Below, piece after piece: positions 45,105-53,516 of a DNA stretch of 64,000 bases; position 1 is the first letter of the stretch, and every line of letters starts with the position of its first letter. The position numbers and the translations under genes were made by a program. The notes under the pieces are model-generated. The model had not been told where the DNA came from and made no database searches. It saw only the letters and a list, made by a program, of their open reading frames with translations. Where the stretch lies: positions 1 through 64,000 of the forward strand of contig JAGBTN010000015.1 of the NCBI GenBank assembly GCA_017631315.1, written 5' to 3'. This stretch comes from Bacteroidaceae bacterium (GTDB lineage Bacteria > Bacteroidota > Bacteroidia > Bacteroidales > Bacteroidaceae).

Positions 45105-45201
45105 CCTTGTAGGTTTAATAGTGTAGGGCGCTCCCATAACGAGCGCATCGAAATAAAATTTATCTTCTTGGATTTGAATATACAACCCTCAAAATTGCCT
45201 G

Positions 45202-45209
45202 CAAAATTA
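45202..45209 (-). promoter_or_regulatory. Possible promoter -7 box for the unknown-lysozyme pair
   Basis: Reverse strand TAATTTTG, 98 bases upstream of the ATG at 45104. Confidence 0.4.
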
Positions 45210-45314
45210 GGAAAAAGACAACACATTATGAAATTTTATCATTACAAAAGTACACTAAGCGGAAGAATTCGCACGAAAGGCAAACAGAAACAGGTGTGGC
45301 AGGCCTGCCGGAAA

Positions 45315-45390
45315 GGTTAACCATTATTGCCAAATAGGTTAAGCATTATGGACGGAAAGGTTAACCATTATGGCAAGAATGCTTAACCTT
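45315..45390. repeat. 22-bp tandem repeat, class I, three units plus partial
   Basis: Units at 45315-45336, 45337-45358, 45359-45380 and a partial copy to 45390. The first two units are almost identical to units 1 and 2 of the array at 42284. It lies upstream of both the unknown gene (minus) and the aromatic operon promoter (plus). Confidence 0.9.
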
Positions 45391-45473
45391 TCCTGGAGCA
45401 CTGCTCTATGGGTGGCTGACACGGGGCTGACTCATTTTTTTCCGTGCCTTAACAAAAAAAATGGATTATTTTC

Positions 45474-45505
45474 TTGGAAGGAATTGAGAAAATAGCGTAT
45501 CTTTG
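45474..45505 (+). promoter_or_regulatory. Aromatic operon promoter
   Basis: TTG at 45474-45476 and TATCTTTG at 45498-45505; transcription would start near 45512, leaving about 12 bases before the leader peptide ATG. Confidence 0.7.
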
Positions 45506-45523
45506 CCCTACAAACATACGAAA

Positions 45524-45589
45524 ATGGCATACAGCAGCAACTTTTATTTTGGTTTTTACTATTACTTTTACTTTGACAAAACAAGGTGA
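45524..45589 (+). CDS. Phe/Tyr-rich leader peptide of the aromatic operon
   Basis: A 21-codon reading frame, ATG at 45524 and TGA at 45587-45589, between the promoter and pheA. Its centre reads FYFGFYYYFYF; in all it has 5 Phe and 6 Tyr. This is the hallmark of a leader peptide whose translation senses charged tRNA-Phe and tRNA-Tyr. It is not homologous by name to E. coli pheL. It is too short for routine gene calling. The stop codon overlaps the segment GTGAAGCGGG that competes with the terminator, as attenuation requires. Confidence 0.85.
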   Translation: MAYSSNFYFGFYYYFYFDKTR

Positions 45590-45680
45590 AGCGGGTTGCT
45601 CGTATATATAAGATATAGATAAGGTATAACAAAGACAACATAAAGGAACATCCCGCTCACACAGTGAAGCGGGATGTTTT
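45586..45680 (+). promoter_or_regulatory. Transcription attenuator of the pheA operon
   Basis: Segment GTGAAGCGGG occurs twice, at 45586-45595 and 45664-45673. Segment CCCGCTCAC (45652-45660) can pair with either copy. Pairing with the second forms the terminator (45647-45678). Pairing with the first forms an antiterminator. The first copy includes the leader peptide stop codon, so a ribosome that completes the peptide hides it (termination), while one stalled at Phe/Tyr codons leaves it free (read-through). Confidence 0.75.
45647..45680 (+). terminator. Attenuator terminator hairpin
   Basis: AACATCCCGCT (45647-45657) and AGCGGGATGTT (45668-45678) form an 11-bp perfect stem, extended by CAC/GTG with one bulged A, and followed by T up to 45680. 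The U run is short. Confidence 0.75.
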
Positions 45681-45694
45681 GGTATAAAAACAGT

Positions 45695-46537
45695 ATGAAA
45701 CGCATAGCAATACAAGGCATCGAAGGCAGCTTCCACGACATAGCCGCTCATCGCTTCTTTGAAGGAGAAGAGGTGGAACTCGTCTGCTGCAACACCTTCG
45801 AAGAGATGTTTGCCCAACTCAAAACAGACGCCGACCTGCTGGGGCTCATGGCAATAGAAAACACCATTGCCGGAAGTCTGCTCCACAACTACGAATTGCT
45901 GCGCGACAGCGGCATGACTATTGTGGGCGAACACAAGCTCCGCATCAGCCACAGCATCATGTGTCTGCCCGACGAAGACTGGAAAGACCTCACAGAGGTC
46001 AACTCACATCCCGTCGCACTCATGCAATGCCGCAAGTTCCTCTCGGAGCATCCGAGCCTGAAGGCCGTCGAAACAGACGACACAGCAGGGGCCGCTGCCG
46101 ACATCAGCCGCGAACGCCGACACGGACATGCAGCCATCTGCCATCGCGACGCTGCCGACATCTACGGCATGAAAGTGCTGCAAGAAGGCATCGAAACGAA
46201 CAAACACAACTTCACACGCTTCCTCGTCCTCGCCCACCCCGAGAAGGCTCAGACCATTCGCTGTACCAAACACATCGACAAAGCCAGCCTCGTCTTCACA
46301 CTTCCACACGAAGAAGGCTCTCTGAGCGCCATCCTGTCGGTCCTTTCCTTCTACAAACTCAACCTGACTAAAATACAAAGTCTGCCCATCATCGGTCAGG
46401 AATGGCAATACATGTTCTACATCGACCTCTCGTTCAACGATGAGAAACGCTACCAACAGGCCGTCAACGCAATCACTCCGCTGACCCGAGAACTCAAACA
46501 ACTTGGCATCTACGAAAATGGAAGACAAAGCATATAA
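45695..46537 (+). CDS. pheA: Prephenate dehydratase with ACT domain
   Basis: A 280-residue enzyme converting prephenate to phenylpyruvate. The N-terminal bilobed catalytic domain starts IAIQGIEGSFHDIAAHRFF and includes the family MAIENTIAGSLLHNYELL; the usual TRFLVL motif appears as FTRFLVLA (about residues 167-174). A C-terminal ACT domain (about 190-278; LVFTLPHEEGSLSAILSVL) is the typical Phe-feedback site. No chorismate mutase is fused here; it is fused to the DAHP synthase downstream. Start at 45695 is 15 bases after the attenuator terminator. The 3' end overlaps the aminotransferase start. Confidence 0.95.
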   Translation: MKRIAIQGIEGSFHDIAAHRFFEGEEVELVCCNTFEEMFAQLKTDADLLGLMAIENTIAGSLLHNYELLRDSGMTIVGEHKLRISHSIMCLPDEDWKDLTEVNSHPVALMQCRKFLSEHPSLKAVETDDTAGAAADISRERRHGHAAICHRDAADIYGMKVLQEGIETNKHNFTRFLVLAHPEKAQTIRCTKHIDKASLVFTLPHEEGSLSAILSVLSFYKLNLTKIQSLPIIGQEWQYMFYIDLSFNDEKRYQQAVNAITPLTRELKQLGIYENGRQSI

Positions 46538-47705
46538 CATCCAGCCGGCCGACAGACTGACCGACGTCACAGAGTATTACTTCAGTCGCAAACTGAAGGA
46601 AGTGGCAGCAATGAACGCCGAAGGGAAAGACGTCATCAGCCTCGCCATCGGAAGCCCCGATATGCCTCCCTCGCCCGAGACAGTCGAAACACTCTGCCAG
46701 GAAGCCCAAAAGCCCACAGCTCACGGGTATCAGCCCACCATTGGCATCCCCGAATTGCGCCGGGCAATGAGTGGATTCTACAAACGCTGGTATGGTGTCG
46801 ACCTCGATCCGAGCAGCGAGATTCAGCCTCTCATAGGCAGCAAGGAAGGCATCCTGCATGTTACTTTGGCATTTGTCAACGTCGGAGATGAAGTTCTCGT
46901 GCCCAATCCCGGCTATCCCACCTATACAAGTCTCTCGAAACTGCTTGGTGCAAAGATTGTCAACTACGACCTCCTGCCCGAAAACGACTGGCAGCCCGAC
47001 TTTGAGCAACTCGAGAAGATGGACCTCAGCCACGTGAAACTCATGTGGACAAACTACCCGAACATGCCGACAGGGGCAAGGGCAAGACGAGAGACATACG
47101 AGCGACTCGTCGATTTCGCCTTACGCCATAACATCATTGTGGTAAACGACAATCCCTACAGCTTCATCCTGAACGACGGAGAACGACTTTCAATCTTGCA
47201 AGTTCCGCGTGCAAAAGAATGCTGCATCGAGTTCAACTCGATGTCGAAGAGCCATAATATGCCAGGCTGGCGCGTCGGCATGCTGGCAACTAACGCTCAG
47301 TTCGTACAATGGATACTGAAGGTAAAAACGAACATAGACAGCGGAACTTTCCGTGCCCTGCAGCTTGCGGCAGCCAAAGCATACGACAACACCGACCTCT
47401 GGCACAGGCTTGCCAACGTCGATATCTATGCCGGACGACGTCGTATGGCAGAGGAAATCATGCGACTCCTCGAGTGTCAGTTCGACCCTAAACAAACGGG
47501 TATGTTCCTTTGGGGACGCATCCCCGACAAATATAACGATGTGGAAGAACTCACGGAACGTGTCCTCCACGAAGCAAGAGTGTTCATCACGCCCGGCTTC
47601 ATCTTCGGAAGCAACGGCAAACGCTACATCCGCATCAGTCTTTGTGCCAAAGAAGACAAGTTCGCCGAAGCATTGGAACGCATCAAAACAAACATTATAC
47701 AATAA
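46518..47705 (+). CDS. PLP-dependent aminotransferase, likely aromatic, in the Phe/Tyr operon
   Basis: A 395-residue class I/II aminotransferase. SLAIGSPDMPPSPET, GSKEGILHVTLAFVNVGDEVLVPNPGYPTY, the Asn/Asp-Tyr segment VVNDNPYSFI and the Schiff-base Lys in EFNSMSKSHNMPGWRVGM are all present. Its position between prephenate dehydratase and DAHP synthase suggests it transaminates phenylpyruvate and 4-hydroxyphenylpyruvate; this is inferred from context. I take the ATG at 46518, giving a 20-base overlap with pheA; an ATG at 46503 is also in frame. Confidence 0.88.
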   Translation: MEDKAYNIQPADRLTDVTEYYFSRKLKEVAAMNAEGKDVISLAIGSPDMPPSPETVETLCQEAQKPTAHGYQPTIGIPELRRAMSGFYKRWYGVDLDPSSEIQPLIGSKEGILHVTLAFVNVGDEVLVPNPGYPTYTSLSKLLGAKIVNYDLLPENDWQPDFEQLEKMDLSHVKLMWTNYPNMPTGARARRETYERLVDFALRHNIIVVNDNPYSFILNDGERLSILQVPRAKECCIEFNSMSKSHNMPGWRVGMLATNAQFVQWILKVKTNIDSGTFRALQLAAAKAYDNTDLWHRLANVDIYAGRRRMAEEIMRLLECQFDPKQTGMFLWGRIPDKYNDVEELTERVLHEARVFITPGFIFGSNGKRYIRISLCAKEDKFAEALERIKTNIIQ

Positions 47706-47774
47706 TACAGACCTTAATAAGTCCTTCCCTTTAGGGGAGGATTTAGGAGAGGCTAACACATAGAATCATCATAT

Positions 47775-48839
47775 ATGGAACTCCAACTACAACCCCTGAA
47801 CCTGCCAAGCGACCAGGAACGTGCATTCATCATTGCCGGTCCTTGCAGTGCTGAAACCGAAGAACAAGTGATGACAACGGCCAAACAACTTGCCGGCAAA
47901 GGTTGTCACATATTCCGCGCCGGTGTATGGAAACCGCGAACAAAGCCCGGAGGCTTCGAGGGGCACGGCGAACCGGCACTTTCCTGGATGAAACAAGTAA
48001 AGGAGGAAACAGGCATGCTTACTGCAACGGAAGTGGCTACACCTGAGCATGTCGAACTGGCTCTCAAGTATGGCATCGACGTTCTCTGGATTGGTGCTCG
48101 CACCACAGCCAATCCCTTTGCCGTACAAGCCATAGCCGATGCACTGAAAGGAACTGACGCAACGGTGCTCGTGAAGAATCCCGTCAACCCGGACCTCGAG
48201 TTGTGGATTGGTGCACTGCTACGCATAAACGGTGCCGGCATACAGAAACTGGGAGCCATCCATAGAGGTTTCACCAATTACGAAAAGAAACTCTACCGCA
48301 ACGAGCCGATGTGGCAAATCCCAATCGAACTGAAACGTCGCCTGCCCCATCTGCCTGTAGTTTGCGACCCAAGCCACATCAGCGGACGCCGCGACCTGAT
48401 TGCTCCTCTCTGTCAGCAGGCATTGGACCTCGGTCTCGACGGTCTCATTGTGGAGAGCCACTGCGACCCCGACAAGGCGTGGAGTGACGCTTCGCAACAG
48501 GTGACACCCGAGGTGCTCGACTTCATCGTGTCACGCCTCATCTTCCGCGACAAGACAGAACATTACGACAAGCTGAAAGACCTCCGACACGAGATTGACG
48601 AGTTGGACGACGAACTCATCGAACTGCTTGCCAAACGCATGAAGATATGCCGTAACATTGGCGAATACAAGAAAGAGAAAGGGCTCACAGTCGTGCAGAC
48701 ACGCCGCTATAGCGAGATACTCGACAAGCGAGGTGCACAAGGTTCGCTGCTGGGCATCGGTCGCGAGTGCATAAAGAACATCTTCGAAAACATACACGAA
48801 GAGAGCGTCCGTCAGCAAATGGAGATTATCAACAAGTAA
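47775..48839 (+). CDS. Bifunctional DAHP synthase / chorismate mutase
   Basis: A 354-residue fusion. Residues about 1-255 are the KDO8P-like type of DAHP synthase that joins phosphoenolpyruvate and erythrose 4-phosphate (IIAGPCSAETEEQ, RAGVWKPRTKPGGFEG, VVCDPSHISGRRD, VESHCDPDKAWSDA). Residues about 268-354 form an AroQ-type chorismate mutase helix bundle (LKDLRHEIDELDDELIELLAKRMKI, IGEYKKEKGL). The fusion links the first step of the shikimate pathway with the branch to prephenate and allows feedback via the mutase. It follows the aminotransferase by 69 bases containing a small G+C hairpin. Confidence 0.93.
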   Translation: MELQLQPLNLPSDQERAFIIAGPCSAETEEQVMTTAKQLAGKGCHIFRAGVWKPRTKPGGFEGHGEPALSWMKQVKEETGMLTATEVATPEHVELALKYGIDVLWIGARTTANPFAVQAIADALKGTDATVLVKNPVNPDLELWIGALLRINGAGIQKLGAIHRGFTNYEKKLYRNEPMWQIPIELKRRLPHLPVVCDPSHISGRRDLIAPLCQQALDLGLDGLIVESHCDPDKAWSDASQQVTPEVLDFIVSRLIFRDKTEHYDKLKDLRHEIDELDDELIELLAKRMKICRNIGEYKKEKGLTVVQTRRYSEILDKRGAQGSLLGIGRECIKNIFENIHEESVRQQMEIINK

Positions 48840-48889
48840 CAGCCCCCTCCCCGCTCCCCCTGGGGGGAGTGTTCTTAACATATTACACT

Positions 48890-49663
48890 ATGAAGATTCT
48901 TATCTTGGGCGCAGGCAAGATGGGCAGTTTCTTCACCGATGTCCTGTCGTTCGACCACGAATGTGCCGTCTATGAGATTGACCCACGGCGCATGCGCTTT
49001 CTCTACAACACACAGCGTTTCACTACACTCGACGAGATACGCAACTTCCAGCCCGAGCTCGTCATCAATGCCGTAACCCTAAAATATACCATCGATGTCT
49101 TTGAGCAAGTCATTCCATGCCTGCCTAAAGACTGCATCATATCGGACATCTCTTCCGTAAAGACCGGGCTGAAAGACTTCTACGAACACTCTGGGATGCG
49201 ATATGTTTCTACCCATCCGATGTTCGGCCCCACGTTTGCCAACCTCGGAGCCCTTTCGTCGGAGAACGCCATCGTCATCAACGAGGGCGACTACATGGGG
49301 CGCATCTTCTTCCTCGACCTCTACAGACGACTCGGTCTGAACGTCCACGAATACACTTTCGACGAGCACGACGAGGCAATGGCATACAGCCTGTCGGTGC
49401 CTTTCGTCAGTTCCTTCGTTTTCTCCGCAGTGATGAAACATCAGGATTCACCCGGCACGACATTCAAGCGACACCTGAAGATAGCCAAAGGTGTTTTGGG
49501 AGAAGACAGCACGCTGCTGCGCGAAATCCTCTTCAACCCACGCACAAAGACACACGTAGAAGGCATTCGCACCGAACTGAAAGAACTGATACAGATTATA
49601 GACAACCGCGACGAGAAGGCACTCGATGCCTACCTCGCCAAGATACGCAACAACATCCGCTAA
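48890..49663 (+). CDS. tyrA: Prephenate dehydrogenase
   Basis: A 257-residue NAD(P)-dependent enzyme converting prephenate to 4-hydroxyphenylpyruvate, the last gene of the operon. The nucleotide site is ILGAGKMGSFF (GxGxxG) at residues 4-14; DISSVKTGLKDFYEH and STHPMFGPTFA (about residues 80-115) carry the prephenate dehydrogenase signature. There is no ACT domain. Start at 48890 (MKILILGAG) is chosen because the 48767 frame is only the end of the previous gene read in another phase. Confidence 0.93.
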   Translation: MKILILGAGKMGSFFTDVLSFDHECAVYEIDPRRMRFLYNTQRFTTLDEIRNFQPELVINAVTLKYTIDVFEQVIPCLPKDCIISDISSVKTGLKDFYEHSGMRYVSTHPMFGPTFANLGALSSENAIVINEGDYMGRIFFLDLYRRLGLNVHEYTFDEHDEAMAYSLSVPFVSSFVFSAVMKHQDSPGTTFKRHLKIAKGVLGEDSTLLREILFNPRTKTHVEGIRTELKELIQIIDNRDEKALDAYLAKIRNNIR

Positions 49664-49689
49664 CACTCCTCGCAAGAGATTTCCTAAAC

Positions 49690-49777
49690 ACTCAAGAGAA
49701 CTTCGCCGACTTCTGCAGAGAAGTCTGGCAACTTCTCTGCAGAACTTTGGCAATTACTCACGAGTAGTTTGGGAGCC
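49690..49777. repeat. 22-bp tandem repeat, class III, degenerate
   Basis: Four consecutive 22-base units: 49690-49711, 49712-49733, 49734-49755, 49756-49777. The second (TCTGCAGAGAAGTCTGG) is close to the array at 1446; the others drift but keep phase (CTC..GAGAACTT, TCTCTGCAGAACTT, ACTCACGAGTAGTT). The rest of the 335-base gap 49664-49998 shows only a terminator. Confidence 0.7.
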
Positions 49778-49945
49778 CGACGAGTGGCAGATTTTCGCGC
49801 CTGCAGTCCACTGGGCGAAATGGACGCGTGGTGTTGAGACTCCTACCCTTTTGTATGCAGAACAGGCACATCTTTGGTTGGGGTGTATGCTGAGCGAACG
49901 GCTGCAACAAGAGGTTAAACACACTGACTCTTCCTGATACAAAAA

Positions 49946-49977
49946 TGCCCCGGCGAGACAGAAGTTTCGTCGGGGCA
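49946..49977 (-). terminator. Terminator of the glyS-FKBP transcript
   Basis: TGCCCCGGCGAGAC (49946-49959) pairs with GTTTCGTCGGGGCA (49964-49977), including two G-T pairs, with an AGAA loop. On the minus strand it is followed by five T. Confidence 0.85.
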
Positions 49978-49998
49978 CTCTTATTCTTTCGGCTTATG

Positions 49999-50640
49999 TT
50001 ATCTCCAGCCCGGCATTCCCGTACCACTCTTGTGGACGCGTTCCACTCTGATGCGGAAGAGTAGTGTGCTGTATGCCGGTATGGCATCGGATGCTTTCGC
50101 GCCGTATGCAAGTTCGCTCGGAATATACACAGACCAGTCGTCGCCCTCGACCATGTACTGGATGGCTGTGGTAAATCCTTCTACAAGTGCCGATGCTGCC
50201 ATTGCAACCGGTGCTGCCGTTGCCGGATTGAAGTCGCCATAATACGTCTGGCTGAAGACGGTCATATTGTCCTTGCTGGCAGGATAGTTATCGTCCATAA
50301 TCCAGCCACGATAGTAGAGGCGGACGCTATCGGTATAGGCAGGGCTCCAATCGCCATCGCCCTTCTCGTTTATCTTGCAGACAACGTAGTCCGACGGGGG
50401 GCCTTGCACGTCCTGACTCTTCAGCAGCGTCTTATAGACACGCCAGTTGCAGTGCTTCTCCCAATCGTTGCCATACTGTGCCTTTGCAGTTTCTATTTCT
50501 GCACGAGCGGCATCGTAGATCTCGGCAAACCATTGGACATTGCGTTCCGGCCAATTCTGGCGGACATTGCTTTCTGCCTCGCTGTCCTTGCAAGAGGCAA
50601 GAAGCAGTAACGGGACTATAAGGAGAAGGACTTTTTTCAT
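49999..50640 (-). CDS. FKBP-type peptidyl-prolyl isomerase lipoprotein
   Basis: A 213-residue lipoprotein (lipobox LLASC, Cys17 followed by KDSEAE). The C-terminal part (about residues 105-205) is an FKBP domain: DSVRLYYRGWIMDD, then ALVEGFTTAIQYMVEGDDWSVYIPSELAYG and AYSTLLFRIRVERV. It would assist folding of envelope proteins. It lies 6 bases after glyS and shares its transcript. Confidence 0.88.
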   Translation of the reverse strand: MKKVLLLIVPLLLLASCKDSEAESNVRQNWPERNVQWFAEIYDAARAEIETAKAQYGNDWEKHCNWRVYKTLLKSQDVQGPPSDYVVCKINEKGDGDWSPAYTDSVRLYYRGWIMDDNYPASKDNMTVFSQTYYGDFNPATAAPVAMAASALVEGFTTAIQYMVEGDDWSVYIPSELAYGAKASDAIPAYSTLLFRIRVERVHKSGTGMPGWR

Positions 50641-50646
50641 TGTTTC

Positions 50647-52200
50647 TTAAAGGAGATTCTTGAGAAGAGAGGTGATGCTCACCTTGTCCTCGATGATGCT
50701 ACGCAGTTCGCTGATGTGTACACGCTTCTGTTCCATGGTGTCGCGGTCGCGCAGCGTTACGGTGTTGTCCTCGAGTGTCTGGGGGTCAACAGTAACACAA
50801 TAGGGGCAACCGATGGCGTCCATGCGACGATAGCGTTTGCCTATCTGGTCTTTCTCCTCGTACTTGCAGTTGAAGTGGAAGCGCAGGTCGTTGATGATTT
50901 CCTGTGCCTTCTCCGGCATGCCATCCTTCTTGGTAAGGGGGAAGACGGCGAGTTTGACGGGAGCAAGTGCAGCAGGCAGGTGCAGAACGGTACGTGTCTG
51001 GCCGTCGGGCAACTGCTGTTCTTCGTAACTGTGGCACATGATGGAAAGGAACATGCGGTCTACACCGATAGAGGTCTCGATGACATACGGCGTGTAACTT
51101 TCGTTACGCTCGGGGTCGAAGTATTCGATTTTCTTACCACTGTATTTGGCGTGCTGCGAGAGGTCGAAGTTAGTGCGGCTGTGTATGCCTTCCACTTCCT
51201 TGAAGCCAAATGGCATGCGGAACTCGATGTCTGTAGCAGCATTGGCGTAGTGTGCCAGTTTGTCGTGGTCGTGGAAACGATAGTTCTCCGCACCGAAGCC
51301 GAGGTTCTGGTGCCACTTCATGCGGGTTTCCTTCCACTTGGCAAACCAGTCGAGTTCTGTTCCGGGCTGAATAAAGAACTGCATCTCCATCTGTTCGAAC
51401 TCACGCATACGGAAGATGAACTGACGTGCTACGATTTCGTTGCGGAAAGCCTTACCAATCTGTGCAATGCCGAAAGGCAGTTTCATGCGGCCGGTCTTCT
51501 GCACATTGAGGTAGTTGACAAAGATGCCCTGTGCCGTTTCGGGACGAAGATATATGGTGCTTGCGCCGTCGGCAGTGCTGCCCATCTCTGTCTTGAACAT
51601 GAGGTTGAACTGACGTACGTCGGTCCAGTTGCGTGTACCGCTGATGGGGCATACGATTTCCTCGTCGAGGATAATCTGCTTGAGAGCCTCGAGGTCGATG
51701 CCGCCCTCTGCATTCATGGCATCCTGGAAACGCTGATGCAAAGCGTCGCGCTTCTGCTGGTTCTCAAGAACACGCTCGTTTGTAGCGCAGAACTGTGCCT
51801 CGTCGAACTTGTCGCCGAAACGCTTCTTTGCCTTTTCTACCTCCTTCTGTATCTTATCTTCGTACTTTGCCATCTGGTCCTCGATGAGGACATCGGCACG
51901 GTAACGCTTCTTGGAGTCGCGATTGTCGATGAGGGGATCGTTGAAGGCATCAACGTGTCCGCTGGCCTTCCATGTGGTGGGATGCATGAAGATGCCGGCA
52001 TCGATGCCGACAATGTTCTCGTGCAGAAGCACCATGCTCTGCCACCAGTACTGTTTAATGTTGTTCTTGAGCTCTACACCATTCTGTCCGTAATCATAGA
52101 CAGCGCCCAGACCATCGTAAATATCGCTTGAGGGGAAGACAAAGCCGTACTCCTTACAGTGCGACACGATCTTCTTGAAAACTTCATCTTGTTGTGCCAT
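50647..52200 (-). CDS. glyS: Glycyl-tRNA synthetase (homodimer type)
   Basis: A 517-residue class II synthetase of the eukaryote/archaea-like alpha2 type. It has the class II motif 1 region (IYDGLGAVYDYGQNGVELKNNI), motif 2 (GIAQIGKAFRNEIVARQFIFRMREFEQMEMQFF) and motif 3 (TSIGVDRMFLSIM). A C-terminal anticodon domain (ALAPVKLAVFPL, IGKRYRRMDAIGCPYCVTVD) follows. Start at 52200 (MAQQDEVF) is 40 bases after the TATCTTTG box. Bacteroidetes use this form instead of the GlyQ/GlyS pair. Confidence 0.96.
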   Translation of the reverse strand: MAQQDEVFKKIVSHCKEYGFVFPSSDIYDGLGAVYDYGQNGVELKNNIKQYWWQSMVLLHENIVGIDAGIFMHPTTWKASGHVDAFNDPLIDNRDSKKRYRADVLIEDQMAKYEDKIQKEVEKAKKRFGDKFDEAQFCATNERVLENQQKRDALHQRFQDAMNAEGGIDLEALKQIILDEEIVCPISGTRNWTDVRQFNLMFKTEMGSTADGASTIYLRPETAQGIFVNYLNVQKTGRMKLPFGIAQIGKAFRNEIVARQFIFRMREFEQMEMQFFIQPGTELDWFAKWKETRMKWHQNLGFGAENYRFHDHDKLAHYANAATDIEFRMPFGFKEVEGIHSRTNFDLSQHAKYSGKKIEYFDPERNESYTPYVIETSIGVDRMFLSIMCHSYEEQQLPDGQTRTVLHLPAALAPVKLAVFPLTKKDGMPEKAQEIINDLRFHFNCKYEEKDQIGKRYRRMDAIGCPYCVTVDPQTLEDNTVTLRDRDTMEQKRVHISELRSIIEDKVSITSLLKNLL

Positions 52201-52239
52201 TTCTTGTACTTTATTAACTATATATAGATTTTCCGCCTG

Positions 52240-52247
52240 CAAAGATA
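52240..52247 (-). promoter_or_regulatory. glyS promoter -7 box
   Basis: Reverse strand TATCTTTG, 40 bases upstream of the ATG. The rest of 52248-52455 shows no gene. Confidence 0.6.
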
Positions 52248-52455
52248 GTCAATTTTGACGAAAGTCGGTGCAGTTCCTCCACTTTTTCTTCGACAAATAG
52301 ACTCGTCGGCAATCTCCTGTATGCATTTAGAGCAAAAGCACAACCTATTTCAACCATTAAAACACCGCTCCCGACAAATCGGCATACACGATGCCTGCCA
52401 AACACTCAAAAAGCAAAAAACATCCCTTCCACTTGGCTGAACGCAAGAAAAATTG

Positions 52456-52463
52456 TACTTTTG
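52456..52463 (+). promoter_or_regulatory. Promoter -7 box of the type IX secretion operon
   Basis: TACTTTTG, 62 bases upstream of the porP-like ATG. The leader contains a small GGCCAT/TGGCC inverted repeat. Confidence 0.55.
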
Positions 52464-52524
52464 CACAAAATTATACTCAAGGCCATACAATAAACTGGCC
52501 ATTCACATCGTTATATAACACAGG

Positions 52525-53463
52525 ATGAAAAGACTGCTCTGGATAGGTATGCTCCTCTTGACCCTTACAGTAAGGGCACAATTCGACGCAGCGTTTACCA
52601 ACACCTGGGCGCTGCAGTCCTACTATAACCCCGCAGCGGCGGGACTGGACAGCAAACTAAATGTCCAGGGAGCCTACAGTCTGCAAATGGTAGGATTCGA
52701 AGGAGCACCCAAGACAATGGTCATCAATGCCGACATGCCATTGTTCTTCATCGGACCAAAGCACGGCGTGGGCGCAGCCTTCCTCAACGACGCCATTGGA
52801 GCCTTCACAAACAAGAAGATACAACTCCAATACGCTTTCCACCAGAAACTCTTCGGCGGACGAGTAAGTGCCGGCATCAGACCTGCACTCCTTATGGTAG
52901 GATTCAACGGCTCAGACCTCGACCTCAACGATAGTGGCGACCCTGCCTTCGCACAAAACGACATCAAAGGCAACGCCTTCGACCTCGACATCGGTTTGCG
53001 CTACACATACAAGAAACTCTGGTACGTCGGCGTCAGCGCAACACATCTGCTCGGTCCCACCGTCACACTCGGAGACGAAAAGACACACGAAGTCACCATA
53101 GACCCAACCATCATGGTGCAAGGCGGATACACATACACCTTCCGCCAGCCACGATACAAATTGGCAACAGACGCCATGGTAAGGTCCGACCTCACAAACT
53201 GGAGAGGCGACATCAATGCCCGACTCATGTACGACGGCAACAAACACAAACTCTACGGAGGTCTCATGTATAGCCCCACCATCAGTGTCGGACTGCTACT
53301 CGGCTTCGACTTTCACGGCATCAACATCGGATACTCCTACGAAGTTTATACCGGAGGCATCGGAGCACTCAACGGAACACACGAAATACTCATCGGATAC
53401 CAGCACGACATCGACATCACAAAAAAAGGAAAAAACCTACACAAAACCGTCCGTCTGCTATAA
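52525..53463 (+). CDS. PorP/SprF-family type IX secretion membrane protein
   Basis: A 312-residue outer-membrane protein with a signal peptide (to VRAQ). FTNTWALQSYYNPAAAGLD and the beta barrel ending GTHEILIGYQHDI are typical of PorP/SprF. PorP-like proteins help anchor or deliver cargo of the type IX secretion system at the surface. It is the first gene of the porP-gldKLMN cluster (53 bases before gldK), matching the order in Porphyromonas and Flavobacterium relatives. Confidence 0.88.
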   Translation: MKRLLWIGMLLLTLTVRAQFDAAFTNTWALQSYYNPAAAGLDSKLNVQGAYSLQMVGFEGAPKTMVINADMPLFFIGPKHGVGAAFLNDAIGAFTNKKIQLQYAFHQKLFGGRVSAGIRPALLMVGFNGSDLDLNDSGDPAFAQNDIKGNAFDLDIGLRYTYKKLWYVGVSATHLLGPTVTLGDEKTHEVTIDPTIMVQGGYTYTFRQPRYKLATDAMVRSDLTNWRGDINARLMYDGNKHKLYGGLMYSPTISVGLLLGFDFHGINIGYSYEVYTGGIGALNGTHEILIGYQHDIDITKKGKNLHKTVRLL

Positions 53464-53516
53464 TAACAACCAGAAAATACCTAGTAAAACCTAGGACAGC
53501 CTATTAAAAATAAAAT

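Noticed and set aside
49626-49937. 103-codon plus-strand frame after tyrA
   Set aside because: It begins inside tyrA in another frame and crosses the class III repeats; no homology or start signal.
52214-52405. 63-codon minus-strand frame upstream of glyS
   Set aside because: It contains the glyS promoter region and has no motif.
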